Shown: positions 35,521-47,100, counted from the first letter of the stretch. The stretch is DNA of 64,000 bases from Mactra quadrangularis (GCA_025267735.1 CM046309.1:28280702-28344701), one strand, 5' to 3'. The notes: generated by a model from the letters alone, not told the origin. Program-made: numbers and translations.

Positions 35521-36353
35521 GATTTATCTCCAGCTTGTCCTAAGTTTATAGGAACACAGGCTCCACTACCTGTAACATTAATAGATTATTGGTTAATGAT
35601 ATATAAGCTACATCTTTTCTATTTCAGGGAGTTTGTCGACCTATCATCTGTCCGATGGGACAGTTTGCCATAAATGGATATTGTAAGAAAAGATCATTTT
35701 CAGTGTGGAACGTGGCAGTCGGCATACACGTGTTAGCTAATTTTCATAACGAAACCGTATACGAAAGTTTTGACGAGCAAATGATCAAGGACAAGATACC
35801 TGAAGAGTGCGATTGGTGCGACTTAAATTGTGAAAAATTGGACAACGAATATGGTATTGTTGAAAGTTGTGTCTTTTGGTTCAAAACAACCGACCTTTGT
35901 AATCTAGATTATCTAGTTGAATTTTTAAGTCCGTCAAATCATGCTTTTAACATAGATATCGATGAGGTCAGTGTGAATTTCAACATTGAGTTTACTGAAT
36001 TGGCAATGAGTTCTTTCGCAATGGCAAATCGATGCAAAACAAAATCGACATTATATCTGGTACCAAAGTTTTATTGTCCTACTATAGTTGTATCACCAAC
36101 AAGCATTCATAGGACAACAGAATATGGTTTGGAAGGTAAATTCAATGCTTTATCCGATGAGTTGCTTGATGACGACATTGATCAGCCATTATCTGTAGGT
36201 TACAATTCAAGTAGAATTATTTGTATTTCTGATTACCTAGAAATTACCGGTAATATCAGTTATGTTACTGGTGATACAAGTATTAATTTGATTAGTATCA
36301 GTTATGTCATTTTCTACATGTTCGCGTTTATGACTTTCATCGCTTGTTGGTGA
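35521..36353 (+). CDS. 3' part of a membrane-protein gene, family-B/adhesion-receptor-like ectodomain (partial)
   Basis: Two exons in the same frame: 35521-35571 (after ATATTTTCAG; donor GTAACA) and 35628-36353 (after ATTTCAG), joined in phase 0, ending at TGA. The junction gives SPACPKF ... GVCRPIICPMGQFAINGYCK, a Cys-rich motif (CRPIxCPxGQ...NGYC) of the kind preceding the first membrane helix in large molluscan family-B/adhesion-type receptor families. The following 200 residues contain scattered Cys and Asn glycosylation sites (NET, NSS, NIS). The last 25 residues (INLISISYVIFYMFAFMTFIACW) form one hydrophobic helix and then the protein stops, where a receptor would continue into six more helices. 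Upstream exons were not found, so the 5' end is missing or beyond a long intron. May be a single-pass protein or a truncated receptor; family assignment is tentative. Confidence 0.6.
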
Positions 36354-37860
36354 ACTTGAATGTATTGTCTAGTACATACGAAATTTGGTGAAGTACAACG
36401 TACTGTTGTATTCAGTATACCACCTGTGTCTGGTTGTCTTAAGTAAGACTGATACAACTTGTTTATCATTATATTGTCAGCCCATTTTTGTGACAAATTT
36501 GATCTTATTGACGCTTTTTAAATTTAAATGTTTGTGAACTTCAATATCTACGCTGTTCGGCGATGTACTATCAGTTGTATTTGTTATGCATTATTGTTTG
36601 TCGTTATATTGTTAGTAGTTTGTTACCAAAGTTTAGTTGTAGTTCATGTCTGACGTTCGACAAATTGACTGCCATGTTGTTGTAGGCTGACGACCTTTTA
36701 AATCTACATTAAAGGTCTGAGAGTTGTAGACCGTAGTTAAATCAGTGCAACTATCCTACTTGATGCAGTGGAAAGGGGGAGAACTACCATATAATGTAAT
36801 TCGTAGCATGACAAAAATGATATGTAGAATTTTGTATGCAGTTTTTTAGACTTCCGGCGATATTGCCGGAAGGCCTAGAATATGCCATATATCGAAAACT
36901 TTCGACGAAAATGCCTAACCAGTTTAACCGGCGGTGTGATACATGTGTCTCTGATTTACTATGCAGTCAATTTCTGTAGTTTCGTCATCTGACTCGATCT
37001 GTGAAAGGTGTTTACTTATATTGATAAGTGTGTGGAAGGGACGAAGTAAAATATATTAATTGTGTCAGTAGCTGTTTAATGCAAAGATAATGCGGTCATT
37101 CATTGTATTACAATGTACTTGAAGATTAAATTGTTTTACTGTCTGGTACCATATTTATCTTATTTAACTACAAAAGTCAACCTTCAGAATTTGTATGCAA
37201 TGTGTAAAGGGGGAACTGTACTTCAATAGTGTGTACGACAAGAAGAGGAAAATGAAATATTTATAAGATTATATTATTAATATTTATATTGTACTACAGG
37301 GTAATTAAGCACTTTGCCCTCATTTTTCACTGCTAGATTCGTACTTGAATCTGATGTGTAAGGAGTCATCATTAGTATGGATTTGTTAGGTTTCAATGTG
37401 CACGAATGTCTCTCTGTATTTTAACACTTTGGTAATCTATAGAAATCAGTGAACATGTGTACATGAGGTCAATACATGTATATAGGGAAGTACGCATTAT
37501 CTAATGATCAAAGTTATGGACTCTTATGATTAATATTAGCTGAAACATTAGAAATAGTAGATTACTTGGTATTACTTTTATATGTTTTTATTATTATGGC
37601 TTATGTATTTGCTATGTTGGTAATTCTATTGTGAATTTATATGATAATGAATGAAACTATTTGTATATTTTTTGTCTACAAAGAGAGAATAGCTTAAATC
37701 ATGTGTTTGTTTTCTTTATTAATATTATGTTATATTATTATGAATATTAATATGAAGATATCATGCGATTATAGAACAAGATATTTGACTCTTTTAATTG
37801 CAGAAAAATATTTGTGTATGTCACGACACTTACCTGTTCACATTATTGGAAGAAGGGTAT
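36354..37860. other. 3' flank of the receptor-like gene
   Basis: Probable 3'UTR and intergenic DNA. A TTCCGGCGATATTGCCGGAA hairpin lies at 36852-36871. No canonical AATAAA was fixed to the gene. Otherwise nothing supported. Confidence 0.4.
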
Positions 37861-37864
37861 TTAA

Positions 37865-37940
37865 GCGGCCGGATAGTTCAGTCGGAATAGCACTCACCCT
37901 GTAAGCGAGAGGTCCTGGGTTCGAGTCCCGGTCAGGCTGC
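37865..37940 (+). tRNA. tRNA-Thr(TGT)-like sequence, probably pseudogene or SINE head
   Basis: Contains a good A box (ATAGTTCAGTCGGAATAGC), a CTCAC/GCGAG anticodon stem with one mismatch, loop CCTGTAA (anticodon TGT), a B box GGTTCGAGTCCC with T-stem CCTGG/CCCGG, and an acceptor GCGGCC/GGCTGC with six of seven pairs. Position 33 is C rather than the near-invariant U, and the arm next to the acceptor is imperfect. These defects favour a decayed tRNA or the head of a SINE. There is no T-run terminator immediately after it (only ATATTTTTAC). Confidence 0.45.
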
Positions 37941-37970
37941 ATATTTTTACTTACCCTGTGACGTAGAGGG

Positions 37971-38192
37971 GAGGCGTATACAAAATTAAATGACTAATTG
38001 AAAGCTTTTAAAGTGACATTCGTAAAGTAAGTATTCTATTTACAGTTCTGTTACCTTAATGGTAACATACTTAACTTAGATGATTTGATTTGAGTTATAA
38101 CATAATAACTTAATATTACTTTAAGGAGAGGCATATGCAAAATTGAATGTCTTAATTAAAAGCTTTTAAGGCTATATCCGTCCGTAAAGTGT
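37971..38192. repeat. Imperfect direct repeat pair
   Basis: GAGGCGTATACAAAATTAAA ... AAGCTTTTAAAGTGACATTC (37971-38030) recurs as GAGGCATATGCAAAATTGAA ... AAGCTTTTAAGGCTATATCC (38126-38190), about 155 bases apart. A local duplication of unknown origin. Confidence 0.6.
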
Positions 38193-38593
38193 GTCTAAAA
38201 CACGTATTTGTATTATTTATATAGTAACGTAATTATTTTAGTTATGTAATGCACTCAGATCGGTTGATTTGAATAATTAATATATTGTTAATGAAAGTCA
38301 ATTGTTTGCATTAATATATTAATTTATTGATATGTATCTTAATTGAAAGTTTTGTCACAGCATTGTCAAGCAGCTCCTTTATCATCTACTTAGAGCATTC
38401 ATTTTACCAACATAATGGATTCTAATTACTTATCGCACTATAGAAGTTCCTGCTGTTTCCATTTTCAATTATAATAAATCAAATGTTTAATCTTTTATTG
38501 AAGGGTGTAGTGCAACTAGAAACTAGTTGAATCCGGGTCCTAATTTTCCACTCGCCTACTCACTTTTCTGTATTGAATAAGCTTGCAGTACGG

Positions 38594-38814
38594 GTCACGT
38601 TCAGGTGACCTTTGCTATTAAAATATTCATAACACAAATCGTATAAAATCGTCCAATCGCAGCCCGTGAATACCAAGCACCTTCAAAATATTTTAGAAAA
38701 CCTGATCTGATATATTATATTTTACTGAAATTCAGTTGCTATCAATAGTGTTTTGTCTGTATGAGAGATTGGCATTAATTGCTTGTAGTTGTACAAAGGT
38801 CACCTCAACGTGAC
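38594..38814. mobile_element. MITE with GTCACGTT(C/G)AGGTGACCTTT ends
   Basis: 20-bp termini inverted with a single mismatch, 221 bp apart. A more diverged relative (GTGTTTCGTCTAGATGAAAG ... GATGTGACCTTCC) seems present at 54370-54435. Target duplication not clear. Confidence 0.65.
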
Positions 38815-38984
38815 TCCTGTGCTATGCCAAGGGATCCCACGAAAGCGGTCTGTAAGATGTATGTGACTAAACAATAAGTTTGCATACATGAATTTTAAAC
38901 AATTTTACAAATATCAAAATCAATGTTTGATTGGTAGATATTGAATTATTTCCTGGATAAGCTCCGCCTACAATTTACCTTCGT

Positions 38985-39103
38985 ATATTTATAAGTGCGG
39001 TGTTCAAGCGCTTTTGTGCAGACTGCTTGTTCTGTTACAAGAAGTGCCCAGCCAAACTGACGAAGAAATCTTTGACTTAGAAGATTTATACAAACTACTA
39101 CAA
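38985..39103 (+). promoter_or_regulatory. Possible promoter and 5'UTR exon of the 43613 gene
   Basis: TATATTTATAAG (about 38986-38997) is a TATA-like motif, followed by about 100 bases of mixed composition ending CTACAA|GTATGT, a good donor. The next acceptor on this strand with a plausible coding exon is 43588-43589. No ATG-led frame runs through this block, which fits a non-coding first exon. Inference only; RNA data would settle it. Confidence 0.35.
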
Positions 39104-39511
39104 GTATGTAGACATTATTTTATTTTTATGGTGTTGACTAGGTTCCAAAATTTTCTTTTCGCATGTATTTTTCTCGTTTTATTTTAATTTGTATTGAAAC
39201 ATTATTGTAGGAACATTTTGCTTGATAAATTATTGATATTTTAAACAAAAGAAGATAACTGACTGTACTTGATAAAACGTAGACATAGTTTCATATTAGA
39301 TTATTATAATCATGAACGGATCCATGATAGCTTAACAACTAATTAATTAAAACCAATGAACTTGAACATACAGTGGCAAGTTACGTAACTTGAAAACTAC
39401 TTAACCGAACGATAATAAAAGAAGAAGATCGTTGTAATTAGATTTAAAATCACGACAATTCCATTGAAGTATAGTTTGACTCATGGTTCAACGAAAAGTA
39501 AAAAAACTTAC

Positions 39512-39600
39512 TTGGGAAACTTAACAGGACTACGAGCCGAAGCTCGGGGAGGAGAGCTGATACCCATGTCCTCATCCTCGATTTTTTCGACGTCACTCAT
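39512..39600 (-). CDS. Candidate first coding exon of a minus-strand gene
   Basis: On the minus strand, ATG at 39600-39598 starts 29 codons plus two bases (MSDVEKIEDEDMGISSPPRA, then SARSPVKFP) and ends at CCCAA|GTAAGTTTTT, an excellent donor. It is GC-richer than the surroundings, acidic then Ser/Pro-rich with an SPVK-type phosphorylation-like site. Sequence just upstream (39601-39665) is also GC-rich and could be 5'UTR. Matching downstream exons (lower coordinates) were not securely found; the gene may extend to the weak exons near 31-28 kb. The protein is not recognised. Could be an isolated pseudo-exon. Confidence 0.45.
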
Positions 39601-39808
39601 TTGGGTGTCGAATCGATTGGCGGACGGGACAGGGTCCCTGTCGGTCAAGACTATCTTCTTTTGAGTGATTGTAAATAGTTTTCAAGTTACGAAACTAGTA
39701 AATCACTTACTCTTAAATCGGTAACTAGTAAGTAATTTTATAGTTTCTTTACTCGTTAATCGCATAATTTAAGTGTAGATTCAGTAGTTCATTTGTTATG
39801 TTACAAGA

Positions 39809-40100
39809 TACAGGTCGTCCACGTAAACATTGCGTATGTAAACATTGCCGGTTTCATTACACACTAATATCTAGGGGTGATATATTTTTACAAATATATA
39901 GTTTAGTCAGTTTATAAATTATACTTATTTATAAACACATCATTATATAAAATTTATAGTGTGCAAATACATTTTTTAAAATAAATGTTGAATATCAAAG
40001 TGGTATGTTCATATGATTAAAATGCTGTTCATGCATTAGCTTATTCACATATTTAGTGAGCAAGTCCATTATTGACTTAAGTAAATACATATAGTTCGAA
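39809..40100. mobile_element. Mariner-like MITE, copy 1
   Basis: Starts TACAGGTCGTCCACGTAAAC and matches copy 2 (40401) in order over about 280 bases (AACATTGCGTATGTAAACAT, GTGAGCAAGTCCATT). Its right terminus is degraded. Confidence 0.7.
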
Positions 40101-40400
40101 CAAAAAAACAAAACACTGTTTATAATAACAATACAATGAACTAACCCACGACGAGGGATGCCCAGGATGACTTTAAAATAAACAACTGTGATATGTATTA
40201 AGTACTTGTGACTTAGCTGTTGGTGTAATGGAAAGCGTTCTACCATAACAAGCATGATTTACAGTGGTGGTGGTTTATCAACCATGCTAATTTTGTTAAA
40301 ATGAATTACACAAATTTTATTTTCATTACTGCCTACCCCTGAAATGAATTGTCTCAATTTTAATGTTTACCAAAACACGTTTTGTTTTTTGTACGCACTA
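40101..40400. other. Spacer between the two MITE copies
   Basis: No gene supported. TGTTGGTGTAATGGAAAGCG followed by TGGTGGTGGTTTATC weakly resembles a degraded tRNA-like head; not called. Confidence 0.35.
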
Positions 40401-40695
40401 TACAGGTTGTCCACGTAAACATTGCGTATATAAACATTGCCATTTTAATTACACACCAATATTTAGGGGTGAATTATTAATAAAATTTTATAGTTTTGTT
40501 AGTTTACACTTGTTTTATAAGCATATCATCATACAAATACTAAGAATATATACATTATTTAAGATAAATGTTTAATATCAAGTGGTGTGTCTAAATCAGT
40601 AAAAAGCAGCTCATGCATCAGCTTCATCACCTATTTAGTGAGCAAGTCCATTGTTAAAAGTACAAAAACACGCATGACCTGGAATACGACCTGTA
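40401..40695. mobile_element. Mariner-like MITE, copy 2
   Basis: Left end TACAGGTTGTCC, right end GGAATACGACCTGTA: inverted with mismatches and bounded by TA. The CAGGTTGTCC terminus is mariner-like. Same orientation as copy 1, about 600 bases apart. Confidence 0.7.
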
Positions 40696-41017
40696 CAGTT
40701 GTTTATACATGTATTTTGTTGTAAAATAAAACACGAGACACGTGTTTCGTGTGCTATAGTTAAATATAGAGTGCTTTAACGCGAGTAATTTAATAAGCAC
40801 ATAAAACTAGTGTCTTTTTTATTCTACAACAGAATATTATAGAAATTTTCGATTCTAACAGAGAAAAATTAAATAACTTGACATTTAAGTTAATAAACGA
40901 GAGATAAAATTATAACAGCCGCGTAAATGTGGCACATTATAAACATTTAAAATATAAATTTTATGTTTTTGGTACAGCTGTCTAAGTCAACTTCTGACAT
41001 AATTTGTTAACTAATAC
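40696..41017. other. Intergenic, AT-rich
   Basis: Nothing supported. Confidence 0.5.
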
Positions 41018-42090
41018 CATTCCTTTTCTTTCATACAAATAACACTATCATTCCTTTTCTTTTATACTAATTACACTACCATTCTTTTTCTTTTATACAA
41101 ATTTCACTATCATTCCTTTTCTTTATCACAAATTACACTACCATTCCTTTTCTTTTATACAAGTTACACTACCATTCCTTTTCTTTTATACAAATTACAC
41201 TATCATTCCTTTTCTTTAATACAAATTACACTACCATTCCTTTTCTTTTATACAAGTTACACTATCATTCCTTTTCTTTATCACAAATTACACTGCCATT
41301 CCTTTTCTTTTATACAAATTACACTACCATTCATTTTCTTTAATACAAATTACACTATCATTCCTTTTCTTTATCACAAATTACACTGCCATTCCTTTTC
41401 TTTAATACAAGTTACACTATCATTCCTTTTCTTTATCACAAATTACACCATCATTCCTTTTCTTTATCACAAATTACACTACCATTCCTTTTCTTTAATA
41501 CAAATTACATTACCATTCCTTTTCTCTACTGCAAGTTACACTATCATTCCTTTTCTTTTATACAAATTACACTATCATTCCTTTTCTTTAATGCAAGTTA
41601 CACTATCATTCCTTTTCTTTTATACAAATTACACTACCATTCCTTTTCTTTAATGCAAGTTACACTATCATTCCTTTTCTTTTATACAAATAACACTATC
41701 ATTCCTTTTCTTTAATGCAAGTTACACTACCATTCCTTTTCTTTAATACAAGTTACACTACCATTCCTTTTCTTTAATGCAAGTTACACTATCATTCCTT
41801 TTCTTTAATACAAGTTACACTACCATTCCTTTTCTTTAATACAAATTACACTATCATTCCTTTTCTTTAATGCAAGTTACACTATCATTCCTTTTCTTTA
41901 TCACAAATTACACTGCCATTCCTTTTCTTTGATACAAGTTACACTGCCATTCATTTTCTTTATCACAAATTACACTGCCATTCATTTTCTTTATCACAAA
42001 TTACACTATCATTCCTTTTTTTCATACAAATTACACTACCATTCCCTTTCTTTAATAAAAATTACACTACCATTCCTTTTCTTTAATGAA
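41018..42090. repeat. Minisatellite, about 32-bp unit, about 33 copies
   Basis: Tandem units of the form ACACTA(T/C)CATTCCTTTTCTTT followed by (TATACAAATT / AATGCAAGTT / ATCACAAATT). Unit variants alternate in a patterned order: the three linker types TATAC, AATGC/AATAC and ATCAC recur in blocks, indicating multi-unit duplications. Strong strand asymmetry (pyrimidine-rich on plus). Not a CRISPR: units are contiguous with no unique spacers. Confidence 0.96.
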
Positions 42091-43240
42091 ATAATTTTTC
42101 GATATTGAGAAATGAATAGAATATATGATACCATTTGTTGTCCAGAATTAAAATTAAGTATACAGTCACAAAATTTCAATACGCGTTCCCGTTAAAAGTT
42201 AAGTATATGGTTTTATCCTACCCCAAAGTGATCTTTTAGAAGGAAAACCTATTGACCAAATAAACCTATCTTTATTCGGCAGCGTTGCTTTATTCGGCAG
42301 TCACGTGACTACGCATTGACGGACTACTTTTCTACATCATCATAACATTGGGCATCAAAAGCGGCCGCGTTTCATTCTTTTAACGACAACTTAACAAATA
42401 CATTTTACACAAAATAATCAAATACGGGCTTTTACAAACAATTTCAATTTAAATCTTTAATTAAATCACTTACTTCATCATTCAAATATTACAAAAACTC
42501 AATCGTTGACGCTGTACAGTGCCAAACTCCAAAATTTGCAATGAATTCCTTTCTGTGTATATTTTGACGAATATCCAGCCATTATACAGTAAATACATAG
42601 GTTGACTATTGTTTTACCAAAGCCAAGCCACGCATAAATTAAATATAATGAAACTGGCTTCAAAAATCATCATCGTCATCCTCGACACAGACCGTCCTGG
42701 CCATTTTCGGAAAATGGTTGACATCTTTCAGCGTCGCTGGCTCGCTGCGAGTGTATTTCCCTTAATAATCCTTTCATCCATATATTCTATCGTCTATTTA
42801 AAGTTTGATTAACAAATTATCCTGATAGCATTGGTTAAATCCATGATAAATAATAGTAAACGCGTCAAATGACGAATCCTACAAACGCTAAATACAACCG
42901 CCATGTTGACAACAAACTTCGCTTACATGACGTCATAAAAACTTATTCGTCCTCGGAAAATTCGCAAGTGATTTATTTGTCCAAAAATGATTTTTTCCTT
43001 GTTTATTTCTTAACCGAGTTTATTTAGTATTTTCGCTTCTTTCATTTAAAATATTACCTTTACTAATATATCATGGAGTCAATCATCGGAATTATTTCTT
43101 GACGCGCAAACAGTTAAAAAACCGTTTTACACAATTACTGCGCTTTGACAATTCGGCCATGATCTGAATTTAAAGCATGTTAAACGCAGAATTTTCGGAT
43201 TTTAAACTAGTCATTCAAGCAAATGCGAGTAGGATAAATA
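42091..43240. other. Intergenic/intronic spacer
   Basis: If the 5'UTR exon at 39.0 kb belongs to the 43613 gene, this is intron. TTTATTCGGCAG occurs twice (42272 and 42290) and resembles the TTTATTCG motifs of the hairpin at 43241. No coding supported. Confidence 0.4.
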
Positions 43241-43382
43241 GAATATTAGGTTAGTGTCAATCTGTACTTAGTTTATCCGGCTCGTCTCCAAAAGGTTTAT
43301 TCGACTCGGCAAGCCTCGCCGAATAAACCTTTCTCCAACTTGCCGGATAAACTAGATACAGATTGGCACTAACCTAATATTC
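43241..43382. repeat. Long hairpin, arms about 65 bp
   Basis: GAATATTAGGTTAGTG at the left is mirrored by CACTAACCTAATATTC at the right, and pairing continues through GTTTATCCGG, AAAGGTTTATTCG and their complements to a loop of about 12 bases. A compact foldback/MITE 230 bases upstream of the splice acceptor of the 43613 gene. Confidence 0.85.
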
Positions 43383-43612
43383 TCTATATATATATTGATA
43401 TCTTTTAGTTTGAAAACAGGTACATTTTGAAAAATTGAGATATTGCAGTAGTTTGAAGTCATACTCGTCGGCTAACATTTATTCTTCCAACAAAATGTAC
43501 CTTGTATAGCGCCGAATATCTTCGTTAAAAGACATTTCTTGTTATATTTACAGCTGCAAGTTTGTAAGCGGTTGTCTTTTTCTCACTAGTGACAACACAA
43601 GTGTCTGATATA

Positions 43613-44161
43613 ATGATGGTCAATGGTCGTTTGTTACTAGGCGTACTGTTTATGGTATGCTTCTATCAAGTACATGTATATGGTGAGATAAAGACATCAT
43701 CATCTCGGGACAAGTCTTTGTATTTCGAGAGTGTGCTTGACGTTATTGGCGAAGACAACAGAGAAGCCAAGTCACCAGACACAAACTTGACTGATGAAAG
43801 CTTCGATTTCAACTATTTACTCGATTCTAACCTGAATGACGGACAAGATCAAGCACCATGGTTTCTTGGTTTGATGAAAAAGATAGTACCACCCCTTCGT
43901 TCACAACTAAAACTAGGCAACACGCAGTTTGGATTCCTATACCTCGGTCATGTTGCTAAGGGTGCAACCACATTAAAGCCAGTCTCCTGTCCCAATAATA
44001 ACGGTACACCAATAGTAGGTACTCAACATACGTCACCACCATTAAACACGCGGGTCAACTATTTGGTTGCAAGACCATATTATGATTATAAGAGAAAAAT
44101 AAATACACGTGGAAAGTCAACTCACAGACGCGTTGAACAACCTTTTACGTCAGTATCGTAG
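43613..44161 (+). CDS. Orphan secreted protein with signal peptide
   Basis: 182 codons in one exon, preceded by a pyrimidine-rich acceptor (TTTTTCTCACTAG) at 43588-43589, so the exon probably starts at 43590. Two adjacent ATGs (43613, 43616); the first has A at -3. Residues 1-24 form a signal peptide (LLLGVLFMVCFYQVHVYG). The mature part is acidic (DVIGEDNREAK ... FDFNYLLDSNLNDGQD), then PWFLGLMKKIVPPLRSQLKL, one Cys, and a basic Tyr-rich tail (ARPYYDYKRK, STHRRVEQPF) ending TAG TAA. Two Asn sites (NLT, NGT). Dibasic KK, KRK and RR sites could be cleavage points, but no Gly-amidation signal is present, so a peptide precursor is only possible. A strong donor-like GTGAGA sits right after the signal peptide (43682), so an alternative splice form cannot be excluded. 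The length of the open frame in AT-rich DNA argues for real coding. Family not recognised. Confidence 0.65.
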   Translation: MMVNGRLLLGVLFMVCFYQVHVYGEIKTSSSRDKSLYFESVLDVIGEDNREAKSPDTNLTDESFDFNYLLDSNLNDGQDQAPWFLGLMKKIVPPLRSQLKLGNTQFGFLYLGHVAKGATTLKPVSCPNNNGTPIVGTQHTSPPLNTRVNYLVARPYYDYKRKINTRGKSTHRRVEQPFTSVS

Positions 44162-47100
44162 TAAATTCAATACGTATCCAAACGTGGTTATTCTTTATAC
44201 CTGGTTACACTGTAAAAAATGGGAACACGTAACATGTTTTATAAGTGTTTAAAACGAAAACACTGCAATTTACTTTCGTAACACATCCGTTTAATATAGT
44301 AACACTAAGCGTTTTAGTGATTAAAAAAAATCGGCAGTGTTTTACTTTAAAACGGTACCATTTTCAATCGTTAAAATTTGTTCGTCTGAAAAATTAATAA
44401 TTGCAGTGGAGAAACAAATGTAACTACAAAACGATATATTAGACCCAACATCTTCATTAAAATACGGATTTTTGCGTATTTTTTTTTACCAGAAACGGAA
44501 ACGTAAAACACGTGCGTTTTCACTAGTGTGCAAAACGAACACACTTTATAGTCTCTTAGCGAAGCTTTGACATTTTTTTATAAACACACAGATATGTAAA
44601 TATATTAAGAATGGAATGCGTAAGTATTCTTTAATAGTAATTTAACATTGTTAACGTGGAAACTATATAGTCCCAATCACCAAGTAGTTTTGTTTGGAGA
44701 TTATGGAATGTTCGAATTCAAGGTTGAAGGGCTGTCTGCTCGCGCCCAGAAAATCCTCGGAACATTAATGTAAGTAATGTATTACTTTAATATTTCTTGG
44801 GTTGCTTTATCACCTGTCGTGTTTTCAGTCTCATGTTTTGAAATTTAGTAATAAAATGTATGCAAGGGAAGAGCTTTTTGACGTGGGATACATTTTGTCA
44901 TCAGTTTTCGCGACATTCTTTGAATTTCGTTGGTATTAGCTGGGGTCATTTAGGATCAATGGCGCCTACACAGCTATTTGTTTAAAAAGAAAATGTTAAC
45001 GTTTTAGTATCAATTTGTCCCTTCTGCATTTATATTGTTAACATTTACACTGTTAGTTTGTGCGTTTGTTGTTGGTCTAATACAATAGCTAGTACCTAAT
45101 TTCATCCCTGTCCTAATTTCGTCACCCCAACTCATACACTTAAAACATTTTCCGGGGTCCTAATTTCGTCCCTGACCTAATTTCGTCACCCCATCTTTAT
45201 TACAAAAAGCATATAGCAATTATAAAATATACACCTAAAATAGCTCTATTTCTATATGGAAGGGATGTAATTACACACTGCAGATGACGAATTGTTTTAA
45301 ATTTTCAATGTTGTTACTTTATACAATGTATTTTAGGGAAAAAGAACAGATGCTGGAAGAAATGTTATGAAAATAATACTCAGACTGTGAGACAAGTTAT
45401 TTAATGATACATTATACATACATGACAGGCTTTTTTCCATGGTGGTTAGGCCAAGATAAAATTCTGTGTTTAGGTGAATAGCCTGAGAAATGAGAGGTGG
45501 GGTAGGTAGTTATTTGTTGTTGCTTTTTACTCCCGAAATCACTATTTTATTTGCAGTCGTTAATTTCGCCAAAGTTATGAACACAAAAACCACCAAAGTT
45601 TGCTGACTTTGAAATAAAAACTCAAAGGTCGGCAACTTATTTAGGTAGTCGGGTGCCCTAAGCACAGCTATTCTCATTTTAGGCCTTGGTTAAGCATGCA
45701 TGTTTCATCCCGTTATATTTTTATTAATTTAAGACTAGAGTATGATTGAGTTTGAGTGTGTCACCATATTATCATGAATCCTTAAATTTAATATTGTTAT
45801 TTTCATTTTTATTCAGGTTGGTTATTTACTATACATACACCTTTTGGAAGGAAAGGCAGAGACAATGCTAATAACTGAGAAATGGAACCATATTGTTGAA
45901 TGAGTTGTGTATATATGAGTTTTGTATATATCTAGAGTTTGAGGAGAGTAATGGAGCTTTTGGCAAACTGAAATGTACCCGTCTTATAAAGTAAGTTAAT
46001 TCACTGAAGTTAGTAATATAATTTTTGGTTGGTTCAACCTAGCATAGTGCAGAAGTCCTATTCATAACCCGGTACTAGAGTTTAAACTACTACTTCGGAA
46101 TGTTACAGCTTATTTTGCCTTTTAAAAATTTTGATAACAGCAAATTTTTAAATATATTACTATTAGTGAGAGAAACTCATACTGTTATATATCTTTTAAA
46201 CTGTATAGAAATTGCTTTACAGTAATACAGCACATGTCAAGTCTATCTATAATATAGAATTATCAACAAAGTAGTCCTTAAAGTTTTTTTACAATTGTTA
46301 ATTCTAATGTATATATTTCAGAAACAATCAAACATCCATCATTAAAGTTCGATAGAAGTTGAAATATATGTTAGAGATGGTACATGATGATATAAGATAG
46401 AGGGAAAGAAGAAAGAGGATGTAGAATACAAAAGTTAATCCCAATACAATTGAACTATTAATTTATAACCAGATAAATGATATATAAAGAGCCTTGGATT
46501 ATACATTTGATATTAAGAACAATAATGATATAAATTGCTTGTATTTTTTCAATACTGACTCATCACACTGACTAAGATTCTGTGGGCATTTTCACAAAAA
46601 AATCTCAAAGAAAAAAGTATCGTGAGCCAATTTCAAAAATTTAAAGTTCAAAGCTTAAAAGATATAATATAATAATTATCATGATATGAATTTAAGAAAG
46701 AATTCATTATTCTGCTATATTAGAGAATATTTTAGTTAAAGTTTATTGGACAAAGAAGAAAGGTATTATAAATGTTTTCCTGATTTTTACTTACAATGAT
46801 TTTTATGTATTTTTTTGTGTGAAAATGACCACTCTTCTGTAAATTTCTACTAGTTTACATCTTGGTTAATAGTCATAGTCATGTAGGTGTGACTGGTCTT
46901 AAGATTCTTGATGTTTATAGATTGAACAAAAGTCAATGACATAATTAGTGAACAATATACTTAAGAAATGAATATATTTCACTAAGTTGGTGTTATAAAA
47001 TTTTGAGTTTCAATAAGCACAAAGATATTTTTTAATGCAGAGATAATATGTTACACTTTAGTTAAGTGCATATTCTGTAGAAGAGGAGAGTAGTTAATAC

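Noticed and set aside
41018..42090. CRISPR-like array
   Set aside because: Units are contiguous with no unique spacers, and the setting is a eukaryotic genome; this is a minisatellite.
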